Assembly: GCA_964603985.1 (NCBI GenBank)
Contig: CAZRXG010000021.1
Span: forward strand, 4,731-68,730
Reading direction: 5' to 3'
Length of the DNA stretch: 64,000 nucleotides
Source: CAZRXG01 sp964603985
GTDB lineage: Bacteria > Chloroflexota > Anaerolineae > Aggregatilineales > UBA3940
Each line of letters starts with the position of its first letter. Positions within the stretch are counted from its first letter, which is position 1. Both the position numbers and the translations under genes were made by a program. The notes below the pieces were generated by a model, which was given only the letters and a program-made list of their open reading frames with translations, made no database searches and had not been told where the DNA came from. Positions 17,813-25,382 of this stretch are shown piece after piece.

Positions 17813-18859
17813 TTAATAATTGTAATGTGCCCAGAAGTCCTGGACATCTTCGGGATAGAAAATGCCCTCCTGTCCAGGGATCCACTTGGGAAGCTCTTCG
17901 CCGTTGAGTGCCTTGAGCGCCGCTTCGTACACCTGCGGGGCCAGGTCGGGGCTGCACTCCACGGCCACGTTCAGGTCACCATCAATCATTGGCCCGACGG
18001 TAATGTAGGTGGCCCCGATGGTGATGATCTTGATGTCCTCGCCGGGTTGGAGGCCAGCCTCGTAAATCGCTTCGATGACGCCAAGTGCCATTTCATCGCT
18101 TTGTGCAAATACAGCCTGGATGTCCACGTTCTCGCTCAACCAGGCTGCCATGACCTGCCTGGCTTTGACCTCGCTCCAGCCAGCAACCTGTGACCGGACG
18201 ATTTCGATCTCGCTGCCCTCGATGGCCTCACGGAAGCCCTGACCACGCGCCACAGCCACCGGGGAATCGCCGATGCCAACCAGTTCGACGACGTTCTTGC
18301 TCTGGCCGTCCGCAAGCAGTTTGATCATCTCTCTGCCAGCTTTGCGCCCCTCCTCGACAAAGTCAGAGCCAACATGAGTTGCATACAGGTCTTCCGATGC
18401 GTCAACGTGGCGATCCTCCACAATGACGATTTTCCCGGCATCCCTGGCTTCTTGAAGCACCTCATCGTAGCCAGTCGGCTCAAGTGGGGCGAGAACGATG
18501 ACATCCACTTCCTCATCGGCGATGAAGCCACGAAAAGCTGAGAGCTGGTTCTCTACCACTTTTTGGGCGTTGTAGAACTTCAGCGTGATACCCAGCTCCT
18601 CCGCCGTCTCTCTGAAGGAAGCGGTGTTGGCCGCAGCCCAGCCACCCCTTGAGCCGGTCTGGATGAAAGCAACGGTCATGTCTTCATAAGTGCAATCGGG
18701 CACGCAGGTGTAAGGGGTGACAGGCGTGGGCGGCGAGGGCGTGGCTGGCGAGGGCGTGGCCGTGACAACCGTCGTCCTCTTGATAACTACTGGCGTAGGC
18801 GTGCCGCATGCGGCCAGGGCCAAGGAAATCAGCAGTACCAACCCGATACGAGTCTTCAT
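17813..18859 (-). CDS. Sugar-type ABC transporter substrate-binding lipoprotein (YtfQ/RbsB-like), copy 3
   Basis: 348 residues. Lipobox LALAAC is followed by a Thr/Pro stalk and the same binding fold as the neighbour: MTVAFIQTGSRGGWAAANTA, DVIVLAPLEPTGYDEVLQ (identical block), VFAQSDEMALGVIEAIYEAG, LKALNGEELPKWIPGQEG. It is the first gene of the three-copy array as transcribed, with 76 bp to copy 2. The ligand-side residues differ moderately between copies, so they may bind different sugars, delivered to a permease encoded elsewhere. The usual high-affinity Asp/Asn cluster cannot be confirmed by eye. Confidence 0.9.
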   Translation of the reverse strand: MKTRIGLVLLISLALAACGTPTPVVIKRTTVVTATPSPATPSPPTPVTPYTCVPDCTYEDMTVAFIQTGSRGGWAAANTASFRETAEELGITLKFYNAQKVVENQLSAFRGFIADEEVDVIVLAPLEPTGYDEVLQEARDAGKIVIVEDRHVDASEDLYATHVGSDFVEEGRKAGREMIKLLADGQSKNVVELVGIGDSPVAVARGQGFREAIEGSEIEIVRSQVAGWSEVKARQVMAAWLSENVDIQAVFAQSDEMALGVIEAIYEAGLQPGEDIKIITIGATYITVGPMIDGDLNVAVECSPDLAPQVYEAALKALNGEELPKWIPGQEGIFYPEDVQDFWAHYNY

Positions 18860-18939
18860 TCTTTCCCCATACCCCCAAAAAGACTGTCAAGTTATGCTCC
18901 ATTTTAGCATAAGACGGGTATAATGGTTGGCGGCCATTT

Positions 18940-18990
18940 CCGAGTTCAATCCGCAGATGGCGCGGATTTCGCAGACGAAATTCACGTCGA
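18940..18990 (+). repeat. Dispersed repeat family 'ttacgcagttgg', partial copy C
   Basis: Contains CCGAGTTCAATCCGCAGATG and GCGGATTTCGCAGACGAAAT, matching the central block of copies A, B and D. A TATAAT at 18919-18924 lies just upstream on the plus strand and may serve the hydrolase gene at 19015. Confidence 0.45.
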
Positions 18991-19014
18991 AGTGGCGCAG
19001 CCCACACAAAGAGA

Positions 19015-20610
19015 ATGGATAGCATAGTCATCATGAAACGAAGCCCACATACAGCCCGGCTGCTGATACTGTCACTGCTGATGCTGAGCGCGGGGTTGGC
19101 GGCGTGCAACCTGCCACTCAAGAGCGCCGTTCCGACGCCGCCCATTCCCACCTACCTCCCACCCATCGCCACCCCCACGCCGACCACCTCACCGCCGACT
19201 GCTGCCTATACGCCCGTCTTCGAGCCTGCGCCCTGCCAGTTCTACGTGCCGGAGGGCCACGCCCCGGAGTGCGGTTACCTGGTCGTGCCGGAGGATCGCG
19301 CGCGGGCCGACTCGCCGCTCATCCGCCTGCACGTCGCGATCTTCCGCAGCAGCAGCCCCGCGCCCGCGCCCGACCCGGTGATCCACCTGACGGGCGGCCC
19401 AGGCAGCTATGGGCTGACGCTGGTGTGGTACTACTTCAGCACCGGGCATGACGCGTTTCTGGCGACGCGGGATTACGTCGTGTTCGACCAGCGCGGCGTG
19501 GGGTTCTCGCAGCCCGCACTCGACTGCCCGGAGGCCAACGATCTGGCGCTTTACCTGTTGGGGCAGGACGTAAGCGCGGAGGTGGGGCGCGCGCTGGAGA
19601 TGGAGGCTTACACAGCCTGCCGTGACCGGCTGCTGGGCGAGGGCATCGACCTGGCGGCCTATCACAGCGCGGCCAGCGCCGCCGACGTGAGCGACCTGCG
19701 GATCGCGCTGGGCTACGATGAGGTGAACCTGCTCGGCGTCTCGTATGGGACGCGGCTGGCACTGACGGTGATGCGCGATCATCCGGAAGGAATCCGCAGC
19801 GTGATCCTCGACTCGGCCTACCCGCCGCAGGTCAATCTGTACACCACCTGGGCATCGAACGCCGGGCGGGCCTTCGACATGCTGTTCGACGCCTGCGCCG
19901 CCGACGCGGATTGCAGCGCCTTTTACCCGGACCTGCGAACGGTGTTCTACGCGCTGGTTGATCACCTGAACGCCGACCCGATCACGGTCGTGGTGTCCAC
20001 CGGGGACGGGGGCGTGCCGGTGGTGGTCGATGGCGACCGGCTGATGGACGTGGTGTTCATGGGGATGTACCGGGCCGACGTGATCCCCGCCCTACCCCAC
20101 CTGATCTACGAGGTGAACGAAGGCTCCACCGAGCAGCTTGCCGGGCACCTACCGGTGTATCTCACCTTTACGGCCAGCACGGGGATGCGCAACTCGGTGC
20201 AGTGCCGCGAGGAGGTGCCCTTCAGCAGCTTCGAGGACGTGCTGGCGGAGTCGGCAGGTGTGCAGCCGCAGGTGGCGGACTTCTTCGCCGGGCGGCTGGA
20301 GGGATTTTACGGCGTGTGCGAGATGTGGGGGGCGGGACAGGCCGATCCGGTCGAGAACCAGGCGGTGGTGAGTGACATCCCGGCGCTGGTGCTGGCCGGA
20401 GAGTTCGACCCGATCACGCCGCCGGAGTGGGGCGAACTGGCAGCGGCGACGCTGAGCAACAGCACGGTGGTCCGGTTTCCGGGCGTGGGACACTGGGTGC
20501 TGCGGTCGGGGCCATGCGGGTGGGAGGTGGCGCTGGATTTCCTCGACGACCCGGAGCGCACGCCGGATGCGTCGTGCGTCACGTGGATGGGCGGGCCGGA
20601 CTTCCGGTAG
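19015..20610 (+). CDS. Secreted TAP-like alpha/beta hydrolase (proline-iminopeptidase type), lipoprotein
   Basis: 531 residues. The signal peptide ends in a lipobox (AGLAAC), then a Pro/Thr stalk. The hydrolase core has the oxyanion HLTGGPGSYGL, DQRGVGFSQPALDCPE, nucleophile elbow GVSYGTRLAL (Ser), and the C-terminal TAP-like domain with AGEFDPITPPEWG (Asp) and GVGHWVLRSG (His). This matches tripeptidyl/prolyl aminopeptidases of the S33 type that act on short peptides outside the membrane. Two starts are possible (19015 and 19033); the second removes six residues before the basic n-region and is equally good. It is divergent from the binding-protein array. Confidence 0.88.
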   Translation: MDSIVIMKRSPHTARLLILSLLMLSAGLAACNLPLKSAVPTPPIPTYLPPIATPTPTTSPPTAAYTPVFEPAPCQFYVPEGHAPECGYLVVPEDRARADSPLIRLHVAIFRSSSPAPAPDPVIHLTGGPGSYGLTLVWYYFSTGHDAFLATRDYVVFDQRGVGFSQPALDCPEANDLALYLLGQDVSAEVGRALEMEAYTACRDRLLGEGIDLAAYHSAASAADVSDLRIALGYDEVNLLGVSYGTRLALTVMRDHPEGIRSVILDSAYPPQVNLYTTWASNAGRAFDMLFDACAADADCSAFYPDLRTVFYALVDHLNADPITVVVSTGDGGVPVVVDGDRLMDVVFMGMYRADVIPALPHLIYEVNEGSTEQLAGHLPVYLTFTASTGMRNSVQCREEVPFSSFEDVLAESAGVQPQVADFFAGRLEGFYGVCEMWGAGQADPVENQAVVSDIPALVLAGEFDPITPPEWGELAAATLSNSTVVRFPGVGHWVLRSGPCGWEVALDFLDDPERTPDASCVTWMGGPDFR

Positions 20611-21108
20611 GGGGTGGGCGCAGTGTGTATTCAGTTGGCAGCCCTGCCTATTGGCGGCGCATTCGCCGGTGGGGTGCAAACCGAGCATCGGGCAGAGGCG
20701 TCCGCAGGTTCGACGTGACTCAACCATCGCTTCCGCCGGGCGGTGCCTGCGCAAGGCGGCAGTAGGCCCTCCTTGCAACGCCCTGTCTGGCGGGACGGTG
20801 TGACGTACCTCATTTGAGGCCGCGATGGGGCGGCAGTCGGCCCTCCCCATACGCCACACGCCCCAACAGGGGGCGCGGCACCGCGCCAGATCTCGCCGGG
20901 GCGAGGGTCTCCGGCGGGATGCCCGACTACGCTGTCGATCCTTTCCGCGCGATGCGGTGTCCGGCTGCGGCAGTAGGCCCACGCGCCGTACATCGCAGGC
21001 GCTAGCTAGAACTAACGTTCTATCCATTATAGCACGGAATGGGCGGGGGTCAATTGGACATTTGTTCTAATCGGGTTGGGGTTGGGTTTGTGATCGGCGG
21101 GCAGCTAT
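20611..21108. other. GC-rich intergenic region with a thrice-repeated 14-bp motif
   Basis: No convincing gene is present in about 500 bp. The motif GCGGCAGTAGGCCC occurs at 20756-20769, 20830-20843 (one change) and 20967-20980, with stem-forming segments between them. This could be a degraded repeat cluster or a structured RNA; no promoter or terminator was recognised to decide. Confidence 0.4.
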
Positions 21109-21175
21109 CCCCACCCCCTCCCATCTGCGCGGGCGCAGATTCGCCCTCCCCCGTAGCAACAGGGGAGGGCAGTGC
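21109..21175 (+). repeat. Palindromic repeat 'CCCATCTGCGC', copy 1
   Basis: Two hairpins in tandem: ATCTGCGC..GCGCAGAT and CCTCCCC..GGGGAGG, ending CAGTGC. Further copies lie at 21839, 24877 (running into the gap), 25068 and 25243, all in the same orientation. This copy sits 74 bp past the 3' end of the truncated CpaF-like gene. Confidence 0.7.
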
Positions 21176-21248
21176 GGAGCGCGGCGCACACGCTGTCGTG
21201 CGGGGCAACCGAGCGCGATTTTTCCCGCCCAAAGTGGTGAGCCTCCAA

Positions 21249-21782
21249 TCAAACAATGCGAATGGATGCGAATATGTTTCCCTCAGTAATGGGCGGGATC
21301 AGGGCAACTATTTCTGATTGATCCGGAAGAATAGCACACACTGCGGGCGTGTGCTCAGTAAGGTAATTGCCTGATCGACCCAGGAGTAGATTAAGGACAT
21401 ACAACAAGTGAAGTTCGTCGTGAAACTGTGAAGACGTAAGCGTCAAGTCATTATTCCTTCTGACGATAACCTTGCATGGCCCGATAATAATAATCTCCCT
21501 GACGGTCTCATCAACAAGTAAGGCGACCAGCCAAGCAGGCTCCTGTAGTGGGCTGTGCTCCGCCAGGATCTCTTCATATAATCGGCGTCTTTCACTGCGG
21601 GCAAGCACCAGGTTCGAGCGCTTGAGTTCATCGTCGATAGCTACGATAAGTCTGTCCGCTTCGGATTGAGTAAGCGGCCACTTCGGCGGGACATGTTCGC
21701 CAGTGCGAATGGACTCAACTGCCTCTTTCATCAATCGGCGAACAATGCGCTCACGAAGCCCCCCCGCTTGCTCTCCGGTCAT
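21249..21782 (-). CDS. CpaF/TadA N-terminal domain only, truncated secretion ATPase
   Basis: 177 residues. It aligns by eye with the N-terminal half of CpaF-type ATPases, for example with the full gene at 9112-10566: VDETVREIIIIGPCKVIVRR versus the block [20 protein letters not shown], and AVCAILPDQSEIVALIPPI versus [19 protein letters not shown]. The frame stops just before the motor core, so Walker A, Walker B and His box are absent. It is either a decayed remnant or a free N-terminal domain. Base composition is less GC-rich than neighbours. It lies between two direct copies of the palindromic repeat. No good SD precedes the ATG. Confidence 0.65.
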   Translation of the reverse strand: MTGEQAGGLRERIVRRLMKEAVESIRTGEHVPPKWPLTQSEADRLIVAIDDELKRSNLVLARSERRRLYEEILAEHSPLQEPAWLVALLVDETVREIIIIGPCKVIVRRNNDLTLTSSQFHDELHLLYVLNLLLGRSGNYLTEHTPAVCAILPDQSEIVALIPPITEGNIFASIRIV

Positions 21783-21838
21783 TGATCACACAACCCTTTC
21801 CGTCTCGTCGTTCGTAGAACCTTTCTCTGCTCTACCTG

Positions 21839-21906
21839 CCCCACCCCCTCCCATCTGCACAAGGTGCAGATTCGCCCTCCCCCGTAGCAACAGGGGAGGG
21901 CAGTGC
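21839..21906 (+). repeat. Palindromic repeat 'CCCATCTGCGC', copy 2
   Basis: Same two-hairpin unit as copy 1. Homology with copy 3 (24877) extends about 40 bp further upstream through CGTCGTTCGTAG and TTCTCTGCTC. It lies between the truncated CpaF-like gene and the first TPR gene. Confidence 0.7.
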
Positions 21907-21938
21907 GGGCGCGACACACGCGCCGTCATTATGTGCGG

Positions 21939-22712
21939 TTATGGCACCTGGCCTCCCAGCGCCTTAATACGCTCGCGCGCGTTGGCGCTGCCCCCGCCCT
22001 CCGCAGGATGAAACGCCAGGAACTGCGTGTAGTCGGCGATGGCTTCGGCTGCGTTTCCCAGTTCATCGTGGGTAACCCCCCGGCTGAAGTATGCCTCGGC
22101 GTTCTGCGGATCGATCTCGACGGCGCGGTCGAAGTCGGCCAGCGCCGCCTCCAGGTCGCCCAGGTCGTGGTGGAAGACGCCCCGGTTGTAGTAAGCCCCG
22201 GCAAGCTGCGGGTCAAGCTCGATGGCCCGGTTGTGGTCGGCCAGCGTCAACTCCAGGTCGCCCAGGGCGTAGTAGATGACACCCCGGTTGGTGTAAGCCT
22301 GGGCATCCTGTGGGTCAAGCACAATGGCCCGGCTGTAGTCGACCAGCGCCGCTTCCAGGTTGCCCAGGTTGGCGTGGGTGATGCCCCGGTTGTAGTGAGT
22401 CGCAGCACGCTGCGGAGCTAACTCGATGGCGCGGGTGAAGTCGGCCAGTGCTGCCTTCAGATTGCCCAGGTCGCGGTGGACTGTGCCCCGGTTGTTGTAG
22501 GCCTCGGCAAGCCGCGGATCAAGCTCGATGGCCCGGTTGTGGTCGGCCAGCGCCGCCTCAAGGTTGCCCAGGGCACGGTGGACGACGCCCCGTTTGTCGT
22601 AGGCCAAGGCATCCTGGGGGTTGCGCTCGATGGCCTGATTGAGCTCTTCCAGCTGCGCCACAAGCGCGGCCTTCGGCGTGGGCGGTTCAGAGGATGTGTG
22701 TGCGCGTTTCAT
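21939..22712 (-). CDS. TPR-repeat protein, tandem copy 1 (six TPRs)
   Basis: 257 residues, almost entirely TPR units of 34 residues of the YNNRGxxHxxLGNLEAALADxxRAIELDP type; six complete units are visible, then a capping helix and the tail ALGGQVP. No signal peptide or membrane segment, so it is probably a cytoplasmic protein-interaction scaffold. The start at 22712 (MKRAHTSSEPP) is chosen because all four copies keep GAGGAG six bases before this ATG. It is one of four genes spaced exactly 834 bp apart and is closest to the third. Partners and function are unknown. Confidence 0.85.
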   Translation of the reverse strand: MKRAHTSSEPPTPKAALVAQLEELNQAIERNPQDALAYDKRGVVHRALGNLEAALADHNRAIELDPRLAEAYNNRGTVHRDLGNLKAALADFTRAIELAPQRAATHYNRGITHANLGNLEAALVDYSRAIVLDPQDAQAYTNRGVIYYALGDLELTLADHNRAIELDPQLAGAYYNRGVFHHDLGDLEAALADFDRAVEIDPQNAEAYFSRGVTHDELGNAAEAIADYTQFLAFHPAEGGGSANARERIKALGGQVP

Positions 22713-22772
22713 CGTCATCTCCTCGAACGGCTCAAAGGGGCCGAGCCATGAACAATCGGGCCGGTGTACGCA

Positions 22773-23546
22773 CTACGGCACCTCGCCCCCCAGCGCCGTA
22801 ATGCGCTCGCGGGCGTGGGCGCTGCCCTCGTCCTCCGCAGGATGAAGCGCCAGGAACTGCGTGTAGTCGGCGATGGCCTCGGCTGCGTTCCCCAACTCAT
22901 TGTGGATGATGCCCCGGTTGTAGCGGGCCTCGGCGTTCTGCGGGGCAAGCTCGATGGCGCGGCTGAAGTCGGCCAGTGCCGCTTCCAGGTTGCCCAGGGT
23001 GTAGTGGGTAAGGCCCCGGTTGTAGCAGGCCAGGGCGTACTGCGGGTTGAGCGCGATGGCCCGGTTGTAGTCGATCAGCGCCACCTCCAGGTCGCCCAGG
23101 TCGTGGTGGGTGAGGCCCCGGTTGTTGTAGGCCTCGGCATACTGTGGGGCAAGCTCGATAGCCCGGCTGAAGTCGGCCAGCGCCGCCTCCGGGTCACCCA
23201 GCTCAGCGTGGACGTTGCCCCGGTTGTTGTAGGCCTCAGCAAGTTGGGGGTCGAGCTCGATGGCGCGGCTGAAGTCGGCCAGCGCCGCCTCCAGGTCGCC
23301 CAGGTCGTGGTGGACAATGCCCCGGTTGCTGTAGGCCTTGGCGTACTGCGGGGCAAGCTCGATGGCCCGGATGAAGTCGGCCAGTGCTGCCTTCAGGTCG
23401 CCCAATTCAGCATGAGTGATGCCCCGTTCGTTGTAGGCAACGGCATCCTGCGGGTTGCGCTTGATAGCCTGATTAAGCTCTTCCAGTTGCGCCACAAGCG
23501 CGGCATTCGGCATGGGTGGTTCAGAGGATGTGTGCGCGCGTTTCAT
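22773..23546 (-). CDS. TPR-repeat protein, tandem copy 2 (six TPRs)
   Basis: 257 residues, the same length as copies 1 and 3, with six TPR units (NERGITHAELGDLKAALADF and similar) and the tail ALGGEVP. Individual TPRs differ from copy 1 in the concave-face positions, so the ligand may differ. SD GAGGAGGTAGCG precedes ATG at 23546. A 60-bp spacer separates it from copy 1. Its 3' region (GCGCCGTAATGCGCTCGC and neighbouring bases) is closer to copy 4 than to copies 1 and 3, pointing to duplication of a two-gene block. Confidence 0.85.
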   Translation of the reverse strand: MKRAHTSSEPPMPNAALVAQLEELNQAIKRNPQDAVAYNERGITHAELGDLKAALADFIRAIELAPQYAKAYSNRGIVHHDLGDLEAALADFSRAIELDPQLAEAYNNRGNVHAELGDPEAALADFSRAIELAPQYAEAYNNRGLTHHDLGDLEVALIDYNRAIALNPQYALACYNRGLTHYTLGNLEAALADFSRAIELAPQNAEARYNRGIIHNELGNAAEAIADYTQFLALHPAEDEGSAHARERITALGGEVP

Positions 23547-23606
23547 CGCTACCTCCTCGAACGGCTCAATAGTCCGATCAGGGGATAACCCAGCCCGTAT
23601 GTGCGT

Positions 23607-24380
23607 CTACGGCACCTGGCCTCCCAGCGCCTTAATGCGCTCGCGGGCGTTGGCGCTGCCCCCGTCCTCCGCAGGATGAAGCGCCAGGAACTGCGTGTAG
23701 TCGGCGATGGCCTCTTCTGCGTTTCCCAGCTCGTCGTGGGTAACCCCCCGGCTGAAGTACGCCTCGGCGTTCTGCGGATCGATCTCGACGGCGCGGTCGA
23801 AGTCGGCCAGTGCCGCCTCCAGGTCGCCCAGGTCGTGGTGGAAGACGCCCCGGTTGTAGTAAGCCCCGGCAAGCTGCGGATCAAGCTCGATGGCGCGGTT
23901 GTAGTCGGCCAGCGCCAACTCCGGGTCGCCCAGGTCGTAGTAGGTGACACCCCGGTTGGTGTAAGCCTTAGCATCCTGTGGGTCAAGCACAATGGCCCGG
24001 CTGTAGTCGACCAGTGCCGCTTCCAGGTTGCCCAGGTTGGCGTGGGTGATGCCCCGGTTGTAGTGGGCCGCAGCACGCTGCGGAGCGAACTCGATGGCGC
24101 GGTTGTGGTCGGCCAGCGCTGCCTTCAGATTGCCCAGGTCGCGGTGGACTGTGCCCCGGTTGTTGTAGGCCAGGGCTAACTTCGGGTCAAGCTCAATGGC
24201 GCGGGTGTAGTCGGCCAGCGCCGCCTCCGGGTCACCCAGCCCATCGTGGACGTTGCCCCGGTTGTAGTAGGCCAAGGCATCCTGGGGGTTGCGCTCGATG
24301 GCCTGATTGAGCTCTTCCAGTTGCGCCACAAGCGTGGCCTTCGGCGTGGGCGGTTCAGAGGATGTGTGTGCGCGTTTCAT
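23607..24380 (-). CDS. TPR-repeat protein, tandem copy 3 (six TPRs)
   Basis: 257 residues and six TPRs; nearly the same protein as copy 1 in N-terminus (MKRAHTSSEPPTPKATLVAQ), order of units and tail ALGGQVP. SD GAGGAGGTGACG lies directly before the ATG at 24380. The 60-bp spacer downstream resembles that after copy 1 only in part, whereas the spacer upstream of copy 1 and that of copy 3 are almost identical (both contain CTCAAAGGGGCCGAGCCATG). Function is not known beyond protein binding. Confidence 0.85.
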   Translation of the reverse strand: MKRAHTSSEPPTPKATLVAQLEELNQAIERNPQDALAYYNRGNVHDGLGDPEAALADYTRAIELDPKLALAYNNRGTVHRDLGNLKAALADHNRAIEFAPQRAAAHYNRGITHANLGNLEAALVDYSRAIVLDPQDAKAYTNRGVTYYDLGDPELALADYNRAIELDPQLAGAYYNRGVFHHDLGDLEAALADFDRAVEIDPQNAEAYFSRGVTHDELGNAEEAIADYTQFLALHPAEDGGSANARERIKALGGQVP

Positions 24381-24440
24381 CGTCACCTCCTCGAACGGCT
24401 CAAAGGGGCCGAGCCATGAACAACCGGGCCGGTGTACGCA

Positions 24441-24806
24441 CTACGGCACCTGGCCCCCCAGCGCCGTAATGCGCTCGCGGGCGCGGGCGCTGCCCTCGTC
24501 CTCCGCAGGATGAAGCGCCAGGAACTGCGTGTAGTCGGCGATGGCCTCGGCTGTGTTCCCCAGCTCATCGTGGATGATGCCCCGGTTGTAGCGGGCCTCG
24601 GCGTCCTGCGAGTCAAGCTCGATGGCGCGGTTGAGGTCGGCCAGCGCTGCTTCCAGGTCGCCCAGTTTGGCGTGGGTGAGGCCCCGGTCGTTGTAGGCAA
24701 TGGCGTTCTGGGGGTCACGCCTGATGTCCTGATTGAGCTTTTCCAGCTTCGCCACAAGCGCGGCATTCGACGTGGGCAGTTCAGAGGATGTGTGTGTGCG
24801 TTTCAT
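24441..24806 (-). CDS. Shortened TPR-repeat protein, tandem copy 4 (two TPRs)
   Basis: 121 residues. It keeps the N-terminal sequence (MKRTHTSSELPTSNAALVAK), two TPR units (NDRGLTHAKLGDLEAALADL and NRGIIHDELGN..) and the common tail ALGGQVP. Relative to the other copies exactly 408 bp are absent, which equals four 102-bp TPR units, so the frame is intact. Two TPRs are few for a stable solenoid, but it could still fold. The start at 24806 has GAGGAGGTGACG upstream. A longer frame running through the N gap is an artefact. Confidence 0.8.
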   Translation of the reverse strand: MKRTHTSSELPTSNAALVAKLEKLNQDIRRDPQNAIAYNDRGLTHAKLGDLEAALADLNRAIELDSQDAEARYNRGIIHDELGNTAEAIADYTQFLALHPAEDEGSARARERITALGGQVP

Positions 24807-24876
24807 CGTCACCTCCTCGAATGGCTCAAAGGGGCCGATCGGTGAATAACCCAGCCCCAAAACGTGTACGCCTCCT

Positions 24877-24967
24877 GCTCGTCGTTCGTAGGGCCCTTCT
24901 CTGCTCCGCCTGCCCCACCCCCTCCCATCTGCGCAAGGCGCAGATTCGCCCTCCCCCATAGCAACAG
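24877..24967 (+). repeat. Palindromic repeat 'CCCATCTGCGC', copy 3, interrupted by the gap
   Basis: Contains the 5' extension TCGTCGTTCGTAGGGCCC shared with copy 2 and the ATCTGCGC..GCGCAGAT hairpin; it runs directly into the N block. Confidence 0.7.
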
Positions 24968-25067
24968 NNNNNNNNNNNNNNNNNNNNNNNNNNNNNNNNN
25001 NNNNNNNNNNNNNNNNNNNNNNNNNNNNNNNNNNNNNNNNNNNNNNNNNNNNNNNNNNNNNNNNNNN

Positions 25068-25122
25068 CATCTGCGCAAGGCGCAGATTCGCCCTCCCCCA
25101 TAGCAACAGGGGAGGACAGTGC
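25068..25122 (+). repeat. Palindromic repeat 'CCCATCTGCGC', copy 4, 5' end in the gap
   Basis: Begins inside the unit at CATCTGCGC right after the N block and ends CAGTGC, so the gap edges fall within two copies of the same repeat. Confidence 0.7.
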
Positions 25123-25242
25123 TGCTTCACCCCCCCGTGAGCCTGACGGCTCATCCGTCCCCCCATGCACGGGGGGACAAATCCGAGCGCGGCTCTGTTG
25201 CTTCCCCAGGCATGGGAGGGCAAGGCAGCCAGGCGCGGCACA

Positions 25243-25310
25243 CCCCACCCCCTCCCATCTGCGCAAGGCGCAGATTCGCCCTCCCCCATAGCAACAGGGG
25301 AGGACAGTGC
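25243..25310 (+). repeat. Palindromic repeat 'CCCATCTGCGC', copy 5
   Basis: Complete two-hairpin unit ending CAGTGC, 72 bp from the 3' end of the seven-TPR gene. Confidence 0.7.
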
Positions 25311-25382
25311 GGGCGCGGCACACACGTTGCCATGCGGACATACCGCGCGCGATTTTCCCTGCCCTGTGAGGGTTATACGCGT

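Larger units (their letters stand above)
24807..25382. other. Repeat cluster containing a 100-N assembly gap
   Basis: No gene is seen. The span holds copies 3, 4 and 5 of the palindromic repeat (24877-24967, 25068-25122, 25243-25310), a hairpin GTCCCCCC/GGGGGGAC near 25157-25178, and exactly 100 N at 24968-25067. The round number indicates a scaffold join of unknown true length, caused by the near-identical repeats on both sides; more TPR copies or repeats could be missing here. Confidence 0.8.

Noticed and set aside
20611..21108. RNase P RNA or tmRNA in the GC-rich spacer
   Set aside because: I looked for their conserved core sequences on both strands and found none.
24441..25325. Long minus-strand frame through the N block giving a 294-residue TPR protein
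   Set aside because: It depends on unknown bases; the conserved SD and MKRTHTSS start at 24806 define the real gene.
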